62,319 nucleotides of DNA. Source: an uncultured Fidelibacterota bacterium. Its GTDB lineage: Bacteria; Fidelibacterota; Marinisomatia; Marinisomatales; Marinisomataceae. The stretch lies in NCBI GenBank assembly GCA_902578385.1, contig CACHCR010000001.1, forward strand, positions 1 through 62,319, written 5' to 3'. The position numbers and the translations under genes were made by a program. Below are positions 34,313 to 43,033 of this stretch, one piece after another. The notes beneath the pieces are model-generated. The model made no database searches, was not told the DNA's origin, and saw only the letters and a list, made by a program, of their open reading frames with translations. Every line of letters starts with the position of its first letter. Positions within the stretch are counted from its first letter, which is position 1.

Positions 34313-35333
34313 TATACACACAACAATGAACAGTAAGTTTGTAACATTTTTGCTTTCAACCATTCTGTTCTTTTTTCCAATACATCTATTGTATGTTTTT
34401 ATAAAAAATATATTATACGACTTCAAAATTTTAAAACCCGTTAAAACAGACGCTATGGTTATAAGCGTTGGGAACGTTGCGCTTGGCGGAACAGGAAAGA
34501 CACCAACAACAATTTCTATCGCCAATTTTTTACAAAAAAGAGGGTTTTCGGTTGGAATAGTTTCCCGTGGACATGGAAGAAAAAACGAATCAAATAGTTT
34601 TTTAGTTAAAGACCAACATTGGAGTGAATGTGGAGATGAGGTTGTTTTATTAAAAAATAATTTAAATCCAAAAATTCCTGTTTATGTTTCTCAAAATAAG
34701 GTTTTTGCTACGAAACAGCTAATAGACATTGGCTGTAGTGTGGTTTTGTTGGATGATGGATTTCAGCATAGAAAAATTCATAGGGACATCGATATTGTTC
34801 TTATTGGGCCAGAAAATCATATAAGAAAGAATCAGCTTGTTTATCCTTATGGTATTTTAAGGGAGCCTTTTAGATCAATCAAAAGAGCGGATATTACAAT
34901 AATGACTAAAAATAACCTGGTTGATAATAAGCCTGGTATAGTTGCAGACCATAAATTGAATCTTAAAATTAAAAATGAAATATTATCTACTGGAGAAAAC
35001 CAAACATTACAAGATTTGTTGAAAAGCCCTGGCAATCTTTCGGTTTGCTCAATAGGCGATCCTACTTCATTTGCAAAAACGCTTCAAGGTTTAAATATAA
35101 ATATTGTTAGGAGGCTAGATTATCCAGACCATTGGCCCTTTTCTTCAAATGATGTGATGAAAATTAACAGGATTGTTCTTGAGGGGGGCTTAAAAAATAT
35201 TATATGTACTGAAAAAGATTATGTTAAGCTTTTAGAGTTTAAAAGCATGTTAAACGTTGATCTTAATGCGATTGTATTAAAACATGATTTATCTAAGGGT
35301 CTTGAGGATGATATTTTAAGTCGAATGTCATAA
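34305..35333 (+). CDS. lpxK: tetraacyldisaccharide 4'-kinase
   Basis: Started at the ATG at 34305 (MNNIHTTMNSK), overlapping the previous gene by 8 bases as its neighbours do, giving 342 residues. A TTG four codons earlier is also open. A hydrophobic N-terminal helix is followed by the P-loop GNVALGGTGKTPT near residue 50, 'GIVSRGHGR' and 'LDDGFQHRKIHRDIDIVLI'. LpxK phosphorylates the lipid A disaccharide at the 4' position at the inner membrane. It ends the late lipid A block lpxB-DUF374-lpxK. Confidence 0.94.
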   Translation: MNNIHTTMNSKFVTFLLSTILFFFPIHLLYVFIKNILYDFKILKPVKTDAMVISVGNVALGGTGKTPTTISIANFLQKRGFSVGIVSRGHGRKNESNSFLVKDQHWSECGDEVVLLKNNLNPKIPVYVSQNKVFATKQLIDIGCSVVLLDDGFQHRKIHRDIDIVLIGPENHIRKNQLVYPYGILREPFRSIKRADITIMTKNNLVDNKPGIVADHKLNLKIKNEILSTGENQTLQDLLKSPGNLSVCSIGDPTSFAKTLQGLNINIVRRLDYPDHWPFSSNDVMKINRIVLEGGLKNIICTEKDYVKLLEFKSMLNVDLNAIVLKHDLSKGLEDDILSRMS

Positions 35334-35405
35334 AATTTTACACCATTGACATTGGATATGTAATAAGCTAAGTTTTTGAACATTTAACACATTAGGAGGA
35401 TTTAA
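35334..35405 (+). promoter_or_regulatory. promoter and strong ribosome-binding site of the exbB-exbD-exbD-tonB operon
   Basis: The 72-base spacer carries TTGACA at 35346-35351, a full match to the -35 consensus. With a 17-base spacer the -10 would be TAAGTT (35369-35374), a weaker match. AGGAGG at 35394-35399 lies 6 bases before the ATG at 35406, one of the strongest ribosome-binding sites in the window. The operon thus seems to start here, separate from lpxK. Confidence 0.45.
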
Positions 35406-36011
35406 ATGGTAGAATTATTTTTAGAGGGTGGACCATTCATGTGGCCTATTTTACTCTTGCTACTAGCAGGTCTTGGTCTTGTTGGTGAAAGGTTTTATTC
35501 CCTCAATCAATCTCAAGTAGATTCTGACGGTTTTATGGACTCTTTAAGAAGTGCTTTAAAATCAGGTGGGTCTAAAAAAGCTATGGGTGTTTGTGCAGGA
35601 CATGACGGTCCAGTATCAAATATTTGTAAAGCTGGTTTATCAAAAGTTGGAAAAGGTTCTGACCAAGTTGAAAAAGCAATCGAAAACGCCGGTTCACTTG
35701 AAATGGCTTTCCTTGAAAAAAATATGGGTTGGTTAACAGCTATTATTGCTATTGCTCCTATGATGGGTTTCACCGGGACTGTTGCTGGTATGATTTTTGC
35801 ATTTGACGCGATTGCTGCGGCAAATGATATTTCTCCTGCTGTTGTTGCTGTTGGTATATCTCAAGCGCTTTTGACTACTGCTTTTGGACTTATTGTAGCT
35901 ATGATCATTCAAATTGCTCAAAACTTTTTCTCATCAATGATTGATGGAATGGTTTTGGATATGGAAGAAAGATCTATTGAAATTACAGACCTATTAAGAG
36001 ACTCAAAGTAA
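35406..36011 (+). CDS. exbB: ExbB/TolQ/MotA-family proton-channel protein
   Basis: A 201-residue protein. A transmembrane helix (about residues 12-30) is followed by a cytoplasmic domain. Two later helices (about 112-135 and 145-170) hold the conserved 'APMMGFTGTVAGMIFAFDAI' and 'SQALLTTAFGLIVAM' segments. With ExbD it uses the proton gradient to drive TonB. The four-gene order and the TonB at the end favour ExbB over TolQ. A strong AGGAGG precedes it. Confidence 0.92.
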   Translation: MVELFLEGGPFMWPILLLLLAGLGLVGERFYSLNQSQVDSDGFMDSLRSALKSGGSKKAMGVCAGHDGPVSNICKAGLSKVGKGSDQVEKAIENAGSLEMAFLEKNMGWLTAIIAIAPMMGFTGTVAGMIFAFDAIAAANDISPAVVAVGISQALLTTAFGLIVAMIIQIAQNFFSSMIDGMVLDMEERSIEITDLLRDSK

Positions 36012-36015
36012 AATA

Positions 36016-36414
36016 ATGGCTCTTAGAGAAAGAAAGGCCCGTGTTGGTGCTATTCCTGAAGGTGGAATGGCAGACATTGCATTCCTATTGCTTGTCTTCT
36101 TTTTGGTTACTACAACTATTGATATGGACAAAGGTTTGGGAATTATTCTTCCAGCTGAAGGTCAAGAGCTTGAAATAAACAAAAAAAACATTCTTAATTG
36201 TTTAATTAGTGCTTCAGGAGCTGTTTTGCTTGGTGGAGAGCCAGTCGAAATGCGAGACCTAAGTAGGCGCGTAAAAGAAGAAATTCGCGCCAATGATAAG
36301 TTGATTGTTTCAGTTAAGGCCCATGAAAAAGCACAATATGATGTGTATGTTGAGGTATTAGATCAGTTAAAGCTGGCCAACGCTACAAGGATATCGATTG
36401 CGGAGACTGAATAG
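36016..36414 (+). CDS. exbD: ExbD/TolR-family biopolymer transporter (first copy)
   Basis: A 132-residue protein. One transmembrane helix near residues 17-37 follows 'GGMADIAFLLLVFFLVTTTI', in which the Asp is the proton-accepting residue of the family. A periplasmic domain follows. It lies 4 bases after exbB and shares one base with the next gene. It is one of two ExbD-like proteins here, similar only in layout, so they may form a heteromeric stator. Confidence 0.9.
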   Translation: MALRERKARVGAIPEGGMADIAFLLLVFFLVTTTIDMDKGLGIILPAEGQELEINKKNILNCLISASGAVLLGGEPVEMRDLSRRVKEEIRANDKLIVSVKAHEKAQYDVYVEVLDQLKLANATRISIAETE

Positions 36415-36827
36415 TGAAGTTTAAAAGAAAATCAGGAATAGAATCAAAAATATCAACATCCTCCATGCCTGATATTATTTTTATGCTTTTAATATTCTTT
36501 ATGGTTACAACTGTTCTTAGAGAATTCTCTGGTCTACCCGTTTCATTGCCTCGTGCTGAAAGAATTGAAAAACTAGAATCAAAAAGACACACTTCTGATA
36601 TTTGGGTTTCCAAAGATGGTTTAATTTCTATTGAAGACAAACTTTATAACAACGAAGATGTACGTCATGTTATGTATGAAAAAAGAGCTTCTGACCCACA
36701 GCTTACTGTCTCTTTAAAGGCAGATGAAGCTGCGCGTATGGAAATTATCTCAGACATACATAATGAGCTTAGAAAAGCCGATGCTTTAAAACTGAACTAT
36801 TCTACTAAAGTAAAGGCGCCAAACTAA
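36414..36827 (+). CDS. ExbD/TolR-family biopolymer transporter (second copy), GTG start
   Basis: A 137-residue protein started at GTG, which shares its first base with the TAG stop of the first exbD. 'SSMPDIIFMLLIFFMVTTVL' near residues 17-37 is the membrane helix with the conserved Asp, followed by a periplasmic domain. Divergence between the two copies is considerable, so it is an old duplication. Its stop overlaps the tonB start (TAATG). Confidence 0.9.
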   Translation: MKFKRKSGIESKISTSSMPDIIFMLLIFFMVTTVLREFSGLPVSLPRAERIEKLESKRHTSDIWVSKDGLISIEDKLYNNEDVRHVMYEKRASDPQLTVSLKADEAARMEIISDIHNELRKADALKLNYSTKVKAPN

Positions 36828-37519
36828 TGGATGAGTTAAAAAAATTGCTTTCGAGAATTAATTTTTTTTCTGCCCTTGTTGATTTTTTTCTCAAAAGAGC
36901 AAAACTACTTGAACAGTCCCTAAAAGAAAAATATTCAACAGTATTAAGGGTTGGTTTGTTGTTTGCTTCTTTTTTGCTTTTGTTGGGCTTTTATTCTTTG
37001 CAACGCTTTGAAAACAACATTGACATTGAAACAGAAGGTCAAATTATTATTGAAAACATTGAAATTCCGGAGACTCAACAATTTGAAACTCCGCCGCCTC
37101 CTGCTAGACCGTCAGTCCCTGTTGAGTCAGAAGACGATGACCTTGCAGATGATCTTACTATTGAGGAAACAGATTTAGATAATTTTGATGCGTGGGATGC
37201 ACCGCCTCCTCCGCCATCTGGACCTCAGGTAAAGTTTATACCTTATGATGATCCGCCTAGACCTTTATTTCCTATCAAGCCAGTATATCCTGACATTGCA
37301 CAGGAGGCAGGTATCGAGGGGCAGGTTTTAGTTCAGTGCTTTATTGATAAGACTGGTAGAGTTAAGGAAACAATTGTTTTGAAGGGTATTCCAAACACTG
37401 GTCTTAATGAAGCTGCGGTTGAGGCTCTTAGAAAAACTAGATTTAGACCAGCAAAACAACGTGAAACAAAAGTTGGTGTATGGATTACCATTCCAATCAA
37501 CTTTAAGCTTCAAAACTAA
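36827..37519 (+). CDS. tonB: TonB-like energy transducer
   Basis: A 230-residue protein. About 38 cytoplasmic residues precede a membrane helix (about 40-60). Then comes an acidic, proline-rich linker with PPPPARP and APPPPPSGP, and a C-terminal TonB domain (about 145-230) with 'YPDIAQEAGIEGQVLV', 'NTGLNEAAVEALRKTRF' and 'VWITIPINF'. The cytoplasmic stretch is longer than in E. coli TonB. It transfers ExbB-ExbD energy to outer-membrane receptors; none is in the window. It ends exactly at the base before the convergent FAH stop. Confidence 0.9.
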   Translation: MDELKKLLSRINFFSALVDFFLKRAKLLEQSLKEKYSTVLRVGLLFASFLLLLGFYSLQRFENNIDIETEGQIIIENIEIPETQQFETPPPPARPSVPVESEDDDLADDLTIEETDLDNFDAWDAPPPPPSGPQVKFIPYDDPPRPLFPIKPVYPDIAQEAGIEGQVLVQCFIDKTGRVKETIVLKGIPNTGLNEAAVEALRKTRFRPAKQRETKVGVWITIPINFKLQN

Positions 37520-38131
37520 TTAAATAACTACGAGGTTTTTAGGTGCGTGGCTTACAAAGCCCATTTCAACTTGATCCCCATTTACTAATGGTCCAACCCC
37601 CTCTGGTGTTCCAGTAAATATTATATCGCCACTTTTGAAATCAACAATCTTTGCAAGATGTAAAACAATTTGTTCAAAAGAAAAAATCATATCTTTCAAG
37701 TTGCCCTTTTGTCTAAGCTTTTTATTAACCTTTAAGTAAAACTCTTTGGGACACTCTGGCTTGAAGTTTGTGTCAACAACGGCAGACCCTTTAAACGATT
37801 TTGAGGCGAACCACGGCAAACCTTTTGCCTTGAGATCTGTTTGTAATTTTCGATCAGTTAGATCAAGCCCTAAAGAAAAACCAGAAATAAAGGCGGTAGC
37901 GTCTTTAAGGGTTTTTGGGGCACCGTCCTTGCCTATTAAAACAACTATTTCAAGTTCGTGCTCTATTGTTTGATTTTTTGGAATTTCAATTTTTTCTTTG
38001 GTGTTTATAGTAGAGTTTGATTTTTGAAAAATTAGGGGTGATGTTGGAACCTTGTTACCAAGCTCTTTTGCATGCCCCTCGAAGTTTCTTCCAACACAAT
38101 AAATGTTTTCAATTTTTATGTTTTTGATCAT
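37520..38131 (-). CDS. fumarylacetoacetate hydrolase (FAH) domain protein
   Basis: A 203-residue FAH-fold protein. 'IYCVGRNFEGHAKELGN' begins it, a metal-binding EHELEIVVLIG lies near residue 58, then 'GFSLGLDLTDR' and 'GDIIFTGTPEGVG' near the C-terminus. Enzymes of this size (YcgM/FAHD1-like) hydrolyse acylpyruvates or decarboxylate oxaloacetate. The location beside succinate dehydrogenase genes, with a 4-base overlap with sdhB, fits a role around the TCA cycle, such as oxaloacetate housekeeping; that is inference. Confidence 0.87.
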   Translation of the reverse strand: MIKNIKIENIYCVGRNFEGHAKELGNKVPTSPLIFQKSNSTINTKEKIEIPKNQTIEHELEIVVLIGKDGAPKTLKDATAFISGFSLGLDLTDRKLQTDLKAKGLPWFASKSFKGSAVVDTNFKPECPKEFYLKVNKKLRQKGNLKDMIFSFEQIVLHLAKIVDFKSGDIIFTGTPEGVGPLVNGDQVEMGFVSHAPKNLVVI

Positions 38132-38889
38132 TGCTTTTTCTTCAACAGGCTATATAGTGAGCTTGATATATATTCCTGGTTTAGTCTTGCTATGTTTACC
38201 TGCCCTATTTCTTTTGGACACTCTGCTGAGCATGCTCCTGTGTTGGTACATGAGCCAAAGCCCTCTTCATCCATAGTGGCCACCATTTCAGCAACCCGTT
38301 CTTTCCCCTCTTCTTGGCCTTGTGGCAATAAAGAAAGATGTGAAACCTTTGCTGAGGTGAACAACATTGCTGAAGAATTTTTACAGGCTGCTACACAAGC
38401 ACCACAACCTATACACGCAGATGCAAGAAATGCTTCGTCGGCATATTCTTTTTCAATGGTTATAGAGTTTGCCTCTGGTGCCTCTCCTGTGTTCGTTGAA
38501 ACATACCCGCCGGAAGAGATAATTCTGTCGAACGCCTTTCTATCAACTGAAAGGTCTTTTATAACCGGAAAAGATTCTGCCCTGAATGGCTCTAATAAAA
38601 TATTGTCTTCATTGTTAAATGCTCTCATATGAAGCTGGCATACTGTTGTTGCTTTTTGGGGACCGTGTGGCCTCCCGTTAATCATAAAGCCACAGGATCC
38701 ACATATTCCCTCCCTACAATCGTGGTCAAAAGCAACTGGATCTTTTTTTTCTTTTACAAGCTTAATATTTAAAATGTCTAGCATTTCTAAAAAAGAAATG
38801 TTTGGGTCAATATTTTCAAGCCTATAGGCCCTTAACCCTCCCTTTGTTGCGCCGGAGCCTTGTCGCCATATTTTTAGGTTAATATTCAT
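38128..38889 (-). CDS. sdhB: succinate dehydrogenase / fumarate reductase iron-sulfur subunit
   Basis: A 253-residue protein. The [2Fe-2S] cysteines lie in 'CREGICGSCGFMING' and a later Cys (about residues 58-82). The other two clusters use CIGCGACVAACK (about 162-173) and CTNTGACSAECP (about 212-223). It carries electrons from FAD to the quinone. It follows sdhA directly, with no gap, and the order sdhC-sdhA-sdhB is that of Bacteroidetes-type enzymes with a single membrane anchor. Confidence 0.94.
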   Translation of the reverse strand: MNINLKIWRQGSGATKGGLRAYRLENIDPNISFLEMLDILNIKLVKEKKDPVAFDHDCREGICGSCGFMINGRPHGPQKATTVCQLHMRAFNNEDNILLEPFRAESFPVIKDLSVDRKAFDRIISSGGYVSTNTGEAPEANSITIEKEYADEAFLASACIGCGACVAACKNSSAMLFTSAKVSHLSLLPQGQEEGKERVAEMVATMDEEGFGSCTNTGACSAECPKEIGQVNIARLNQEYISSSLYSLLKKKQ

Positions 38890-40812
38890 TTACTTATAGC
38901 TTCTCGTCTTTAGTTTAACGTTGTTGTATTTTAACTCTTCTTTAAAAAGTTTTGGGTTTTCGTTTTCGGAGTAGTCCCATGCAGCAACATATTTATAGTC
39001 CTGGTCGTTTCTTTGTGCTTCATTTTCTTCCGTTTGGTACTCTTCTCTAAAATGAGCACCACATGACTCTTTTCTATCAAGCGCATCAAAGGCCATTAGT
39101 TCAGCAAGCTCAATAAAGTCTTTTATTCTTAAGGCTTTTTCTAGCTCCTGATTAACGTCTTTTTCGCTTCCGGGTATTGAAATATTTCCCCAGAACTTTT
39201 CTTTAATTTTTGGAATTTCTGACAGAGCTTCTTTTAAGCCTGCCTCATTTCTTGCCATGCCTATTTTATCCCAAACAACTTTTCCTAACTCCCTGTGAAC
39301 CTCATCAACCGCCATTTTACCGTTAACGCCCATTAGTTTATTAATTTCATTTTTTGTTTTTTCTTCTGCCTCTTTAAACTCTGGTCTGTCTGTAATGTCT
39401 TTCAAAAGGGGCGCTTCTTTGGCCAAAAAATCCATGGCTGTGTGTGGAACCACAAAATATCCATCTGCTAGACCTTGCATCAGCGCGCTGGCTCCCAACC
39501 TATTAGCTCCATGGTCTGAAAAGTTGCTTTCACCTATTGAAAATAGCCCTTTAACTGTAGTCATTAAATTATAATCAACCCAAAGCCCACCCATTGTATA
39601 GTGAACTGCTGGATAAATTTTCATTGGTGTTTTGTATGGGTTTTCATCTGTAATATTTTGGTACATATCAAAAAGGTTTCCGTATTTTTCTCTAATAAAG
39701 TCTTCCCCTTTTTCATCTATTGCCTTTTGAAAATCAAGGTAAACCGCAAAACCAGTTGGGCCAATTCCTCTCCCCTCGTCACAAACCTCTTTTGCTCTTC
39801 TGCTAGCGACGTCTCTTGGAACTAGGTTCCCAAAGGCGGGGTAAATTCTTTCTAGATAATAATCTCTTTCTTCTTCAGGTATTTCCGTTGGCTTTCTTTG
39901 GTCGTTTTTCTTTTTTGGAACCCACACCCTTCCATCATTTCTTAGGCTTTCGCTCATTAGGGTCAACTTAGATTGAAAGTCGTTTTTTACGGGGATACAT
40001 GTTGGGTGAATTTGTGTAAAGCTTGGGTTTGCAAACAAGGCCCCTTTCCTGTGAGCCCTCCAGTTTGCAGTAACGTTGCTTGCCATTGCGTTGGTAGACA
40101 AATAATAAACGTTAGAATAACCCCCTGTTGCCAAAATAACAATGTCAGCACTGTGTGTTTCAATTTTACCGTCAACAAGATTTCTTGTTACGATTCCTTT
40201 GGCTTTTCCGTCCACCAAAACAACATCTAACATATCGTGCCTTGGATAAAAAACCACTTTCTTTTTTTCCATTTGCCTACTAAGCGCTGAATATGCTCCA
40301 AGCAATAACTGCTGTCCGGTTTGTCCTCTTGCATAAAAGGTTCTTGAAACCTGCACGCCCCCAAATGATCTGTTGTCTAGAAGCCCACCATATTCTCTTG
40401 CAAAGGGAACCCCTTGCGCAACGCACTGGTCAATAATGTTTTTACTGATTTCTGCTAATCTATAAACATTGTCTTCTCTTGACCTAAAATCGCCACCCTT
40501 AATTGTGTCATAAAACAGCCTCATTACGCTGTCGCCATCGCTTTTATAATTTTTTGCAGCATTTATTCCACCCTGCGCTGCAATGCTGTGTGCCCTTCTT
40601 GGTGATTCGTGAAAAGAAAAAGCATGAACGTTAAAGCCGCTTTCTGCTAGGGTTGCGGAAGCAGAGGCTCCTGCAAGCCCTGTTCCTATTACAATAATCT
40701 TATATTTATTGGCTTCTTCTGGTGTAAGTTTTTTAAGGCTATTTTTGTATTCTTCCCACTTTGTATAAAGCTCTCCCTCTGGTGCTTTAGAAAATAAATT
40801 AAAATCTGTCAT
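38890..40812 (-). CDS. sdhA: succinate dehydrogenase / fumarate reductase flavoprotein subunit
   Basis: Started at the ATG at 40812 ([11 protein letters not shown]), overlapping the sdhC stop as ATGA, for 640 residues. An in-frame start at 40878 would lie in sdhC. It has the FAD motif '[19 protein letters not shown]' (near residue 45), [11 protein letters not shown] (His for covalent FAD), and the catalytic region with the 'HPTC' and '[17 protein letters not shown]' segments. It oxidises succinate or reduces fumarate. Confidence 0.94.
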   Translation of the reverse strand: MTDFNLFSKAPEGELYTKWEEYKNSLKKLTPEEANKYKIIVIGTGLAGASASATLAESGFNVHAFSFHESPRRAHSIAAQGGINAAKNYKSDGDSVMRLFYDTIKGGDFRSREDNVYRLAEISKNIIDQCVAQGVPFAREYGGLLDNRSFGGVQVSRTFYARGQTGQQLLLGAYSALSRQMEKKKVVFYPRHDMLDVVLVDGKAKGIVTRNLVDGKIETHSADIVILATGGYSNVYYLSTNAMASNVTANWRAHRKGALFANPSFTQIHPTCIPVKNDFQSKLTLMSESLRNDGRVWVPKKKNDQRKPTEIPEEERDYYLERIYPAFGNLVPRDVASRRAKEVCDEGRGIGPTGFAVYLDFQKAIDEKGEDFIREKYGNLFDMYQNITDENPYKTPMKIYPAVHYTMGGLWVDYNLMTTVKGLFSIGESNFSDHGANRLGASALMQGLADGYFVVPHTAMDFLAKEAPLLKDITDRPEFKEAEEKTKNEINKLMGVNGKMAVDEVHRELGKVVWDKIGMARNEAGLKEALSEIPKIKEKFWGNISIPGSEKDVNQELEKALRIKDFIELAELMAFDALDRKESCGAHFREEYQTEENEAQRNDQDYKYVAAWDYSENENPKLFKEELKYNNVKLKTRSYK

Positions 40813-41468
40813 AAGATCCTCACCAAAAAACCAAACCACACAGGAATTGAGATGAAACCAAGTGGAATCCAAAACCAAAAAATAGCTGCAAGGTTATTAT
40901 ATATCTTTTCATATTTAGTTCCAACGACTCCAAGCGTTTGCCCCGCTGACGCAATTCCGTGTTTAAGGTGATATCCTAAAAGTGCAATTGCAACAATATA
41001 AAACACCGACACGGCAGGACTTCCAAAACCCACGGAGCTTTCTGTAACAACATAGTAATAGCTCATTCCCTGAAGATCAAAATTAAATTTATACCAGAAA
41101 GTTGACCAGTGTGTTACAAGAAAAATAAAAACGATGCTACCTGTAAAAGCTGCAGATTTTGCTGCGCTTGAAGTATTTTCTTTACTATACGATGAAATAA
41201 CTTTTTTTGCTTTCCTGTTTTTTATCCACAACAATATTCCGCTATATGCATGGCTAGCAACAAAAAGCACTAGAAAAAACTCTGCTATTCTAATTAAAAA
41301 ACCTAACTGGTGTAGTTTTTCAACATAAGAGTTAAAAGCCTTTTCGCCCACAAAAAGAAAGAGGTTTCCAAAAAGATGAAAAGCCATAAAGAAGGCTAAT
41401 AAAAGCCCGGTAATGGCCATTAGAATTTTTCTTCCAACAGACGAGGTTAATAGTTTTATTATAGACAT
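40809..41468 (-). CDS. sdhC: succinate dehydrogenase cytochrome b subunit (b558 type, single anchor)
   Basis: A 219-residue membrane protein with five hydrophobic helices (about 10-35, 55-80, 100-120, 150-175, 190-215). Conserved histidines occur in 'AFHLFGNL', 'ASHAYSGI', 'VTHWSTFW' and 'GYHLKHGI', the set that ligates two b hemes in single-subunit anchors. No sdhD is present. It anchors SdhAB and passes electrons to menaquinone or a related quinone. First gene of sdhCAB. Confidence 0.92.
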   Translation of the reverse strand: MSIIKLLTSSVGRKILMAITGLLLAFFMAFHLFGNLFLFVGEKAFNSYVEKLHQLGFLIRIAEFFLVLFVASHAYSGILLWIKNRKAKKVISSYSKENTSSAAKSAAFTGSIVFIFLVTHWSTFWYKFNFDLQGMSYYYVVTESSVGFGSPAVSVFYIVAIALLGYHLKHGIASAGQTLGVVGTKYEKIYNNLAAIFWFWIPLGFISIPVWFGFLVRIL

Positions 41469-41511
41469 ATTTAGGTGATATTAATTTTAAAACTCATTTA
41501 CATAAATATAA

Positions 41512-41534
41512 AGATAAATTGGTTTTATTTATCT
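41512..41534 (-). terminator. weak AT-only hairpin after the TMEM220-like gene
   Basis: AGATAAAT and ATTTATCT form an 8-base stem around a 7-base loop, overlapping the stop of the gene at 41529. It is followed on the minus strand by TTATATTT. The stem is AT-rich and thus weak as an intrinsic terminator; it may be an mRNA 3' end or chance. Confidence 0.25.
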
Positions 41535-41846
41535 GTTAGATGTCCAGAAAACCCAAGCCATGGCTATTAACGCACCAACCGCTTCGCGGTTTGGCTCTTT
41601 CATGTTAAGCATCGTGTCAGAGCTTTGATCTAAAATTTCAACAAAACCAAAAAAAGAAACTACAAAAACAAAAAACAAATAAAACAGTAGTGCTTTCAAG
41701 GCTTTTTTGTTGATTAGGTTTTGTCGATATGCTGCTGTTGCTGCTGGAACCGCTAGGTAGGTGGGAATCCATAAAAACCAGTCTGGGTCGTTATAGTTTA
41801 AAAAAGCAAATAATACAAAAACGCTGTTAACAGCCCAAAAAAACAT
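41529..41846 (-). CDS. TMEM220-like small membrane protein
   Basis: A 105-residue protein with about four hydrophobic helices. 'AFLNYNDPDWFLWIPTYLA' in the N-terminal half and 'EPNREAVGALIAM' near the end are the TMEM220 family landmarks (QYNDPDP..W and NEEREALG). The function is unknown. It starts at the last base of the preceding lipoprotein gene's stop and lies 60 bases upstream of sdhC, so all may be on one transcript. Confidence 0.72.
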   Translation of the reverse strand: MFFWAVNSVFVLFAFLNYNDPDWFLWIPTYLAVPAATAAYRQNLINKKALKALLFYLFFVFVVSFFGFVEILDQSSDTMLNMKEPNREAVGALIAMAWVFWTSNR

Positions 41847-42973
41847 TAAAAAGAAAACTCATTTAACTTTGGAACTTGTTTTTTAAGCTCCTCCAAACTT
41901 CCTTTGTATGTCTTTTTATTATAAACAACCTTCCATTCACCAGAAGGGTTGCCGTTTTCAAAAAACCCTTCAACTGTTGGATTTTGCCTTGGGGCAACAT
42001 AGCTCCAACCCCCACTTTTCTCGTTGTTTGAATAAGTTCCTCTTCCAAAAAACCTTGATCCAAAATCTATGTCTGGACCCTCTGTCCACTCTCCCTCTTT
42101 TATATTATCCTTGTATGTCCCCTCTGCAACCCTTCTTCCGTTTTTTGCATACAAAGACCAGATACCAACCTTTTTTCCAAGCTGGTATGCTCCTGTTTGC
42201 GATCGCTCTAGAGAGCCTTCTTGACTGCTGTAATATTCTTCCCAGTCTCCAGTTTTTACACCATCATTAAAAGAGCCAACCCCTCTTATTTCTGCGTACG
42301 GAGACAGGTTGTTAAACTTTCCATCCAAAACTCCGTTATTATAATTTTCTTCCCAGCCTTTATCTTCTCCGTCTTTGTACCAGGTCCACTTATTAACTTT
42401 TTTTCCACCAATATATTCTCCCTCACTAACTAAAACCTCTTGTGCGTCCCAGCTTTTCCAAAGACCGTTTCTTTGCCAGTCTTCATAGTCTCCTGCTCTT
42501 ATCACAACGAGTGTGTTGGGGTCCCACTCCCTCCACCTTCCTGCTCCTTCTTCAAAAACAATTTCACCGGTTTTTCTAAGCCTGTTCTCGCTATCTCTGC
42601 TCCACTGTGTCCAGGTTCCTACCGGTTTACCTTCTTCATAGTTTATATATTCCAACCTTTTGTTGTTGTCCATCGGCCCCGGAAATACATATGTTATTTG
42701 CTCTCCCTCTGGAACACCTTTAATGTAGTTAGCCTTTCTTCTTGTGCCGTTTTTGTAGTCAATTTCTGTCCATGATCCATCTTTAATCCCTTTTTTGTAT
42801 GTTCCCAGCTTTTCTCCATACTTGTCAAGAACATCTCCAGAGTACAGCTTGTCTGTATCACCAACATAAGCAAGGTTGTCTTCTCCAACTCTTAGTTCGT
42901 CTTCATATATTTCTCCTGAACACGAGATCATAAATAACGTTATAAATAATATAAATGTTTTTTTCACGGCCAC
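41846..42973 (-). CDS. MORN/YwqK-like repeat lipoprotein
   Basis: A 375-residue protein. The N-terminus is a lipoprotein signal: a basic start, a hydrophobic stretch, then ISC at residues 17-19, after which CSGEIYEDE begins the mature chain. The rest is about ten degenerate repeats of 20-25 residues of the form 'G.Y..G...G.W..y..nG', as in MORN_2 / YwqK proteins. The family is annotated as an antitoxin component in places, but that evidence is weak and no toxin is beside it. An outer-membrane or periplasmic anchor role is inferred from the lipobox only. Confidence 0.8.
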   Translation of the reverse strand: MAVKKTFILFITLFMISCSGEIYEDELRVGEDNLAYVGDTDKLYSGDVLDKYGEKLGTYKKGIKDGSWTEIDYKNGTRRKANYIKGVPEGEQITYVFPGPMDNNKRLEYINYEEGKPVGTWTQWSRDSENRLRKTGEIVFEEGAGRWREWDPNTLVVIRAGDYEDWQRNGLWKSWDAQEVLVSEGEYIGGKKVNKWTWYKDGEDKGWEENYNNGVLDGKFNNLSPYAEIRGVGSFNDGVKTGDWEEYYSSQEGSLERSQTGAYQLGKKVGIWSLYAKNGRRVAEGTYKDNIKEGEWTEGPDIDFGSRFFGRGTYSNNEKSGGWSYVAPRQNPTVEGFFENGNPSGEWKVVYNKKTYKGSLEELKKQVPKLNEFSF

Positions 42974-43033
42974 TCCTTAAATTGTTTTGTCCGAAAAGGT
43001 TGTTTTTTTTAAATCAATTAAAATGTATTCATA

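Noticed and set aside
38072-38632. 186-codon + strand frame opposite sdhB
   Set aside because: Antisense to the three Cys clusters of sdhB; no ribosome-binding site or family resemblance.
41846-42973. Toxin-antitoxin system based on the YwqK-like annotation
   Set aside because: No toxin-like gene is beside it, and the lipobox suggests an envelope protein.
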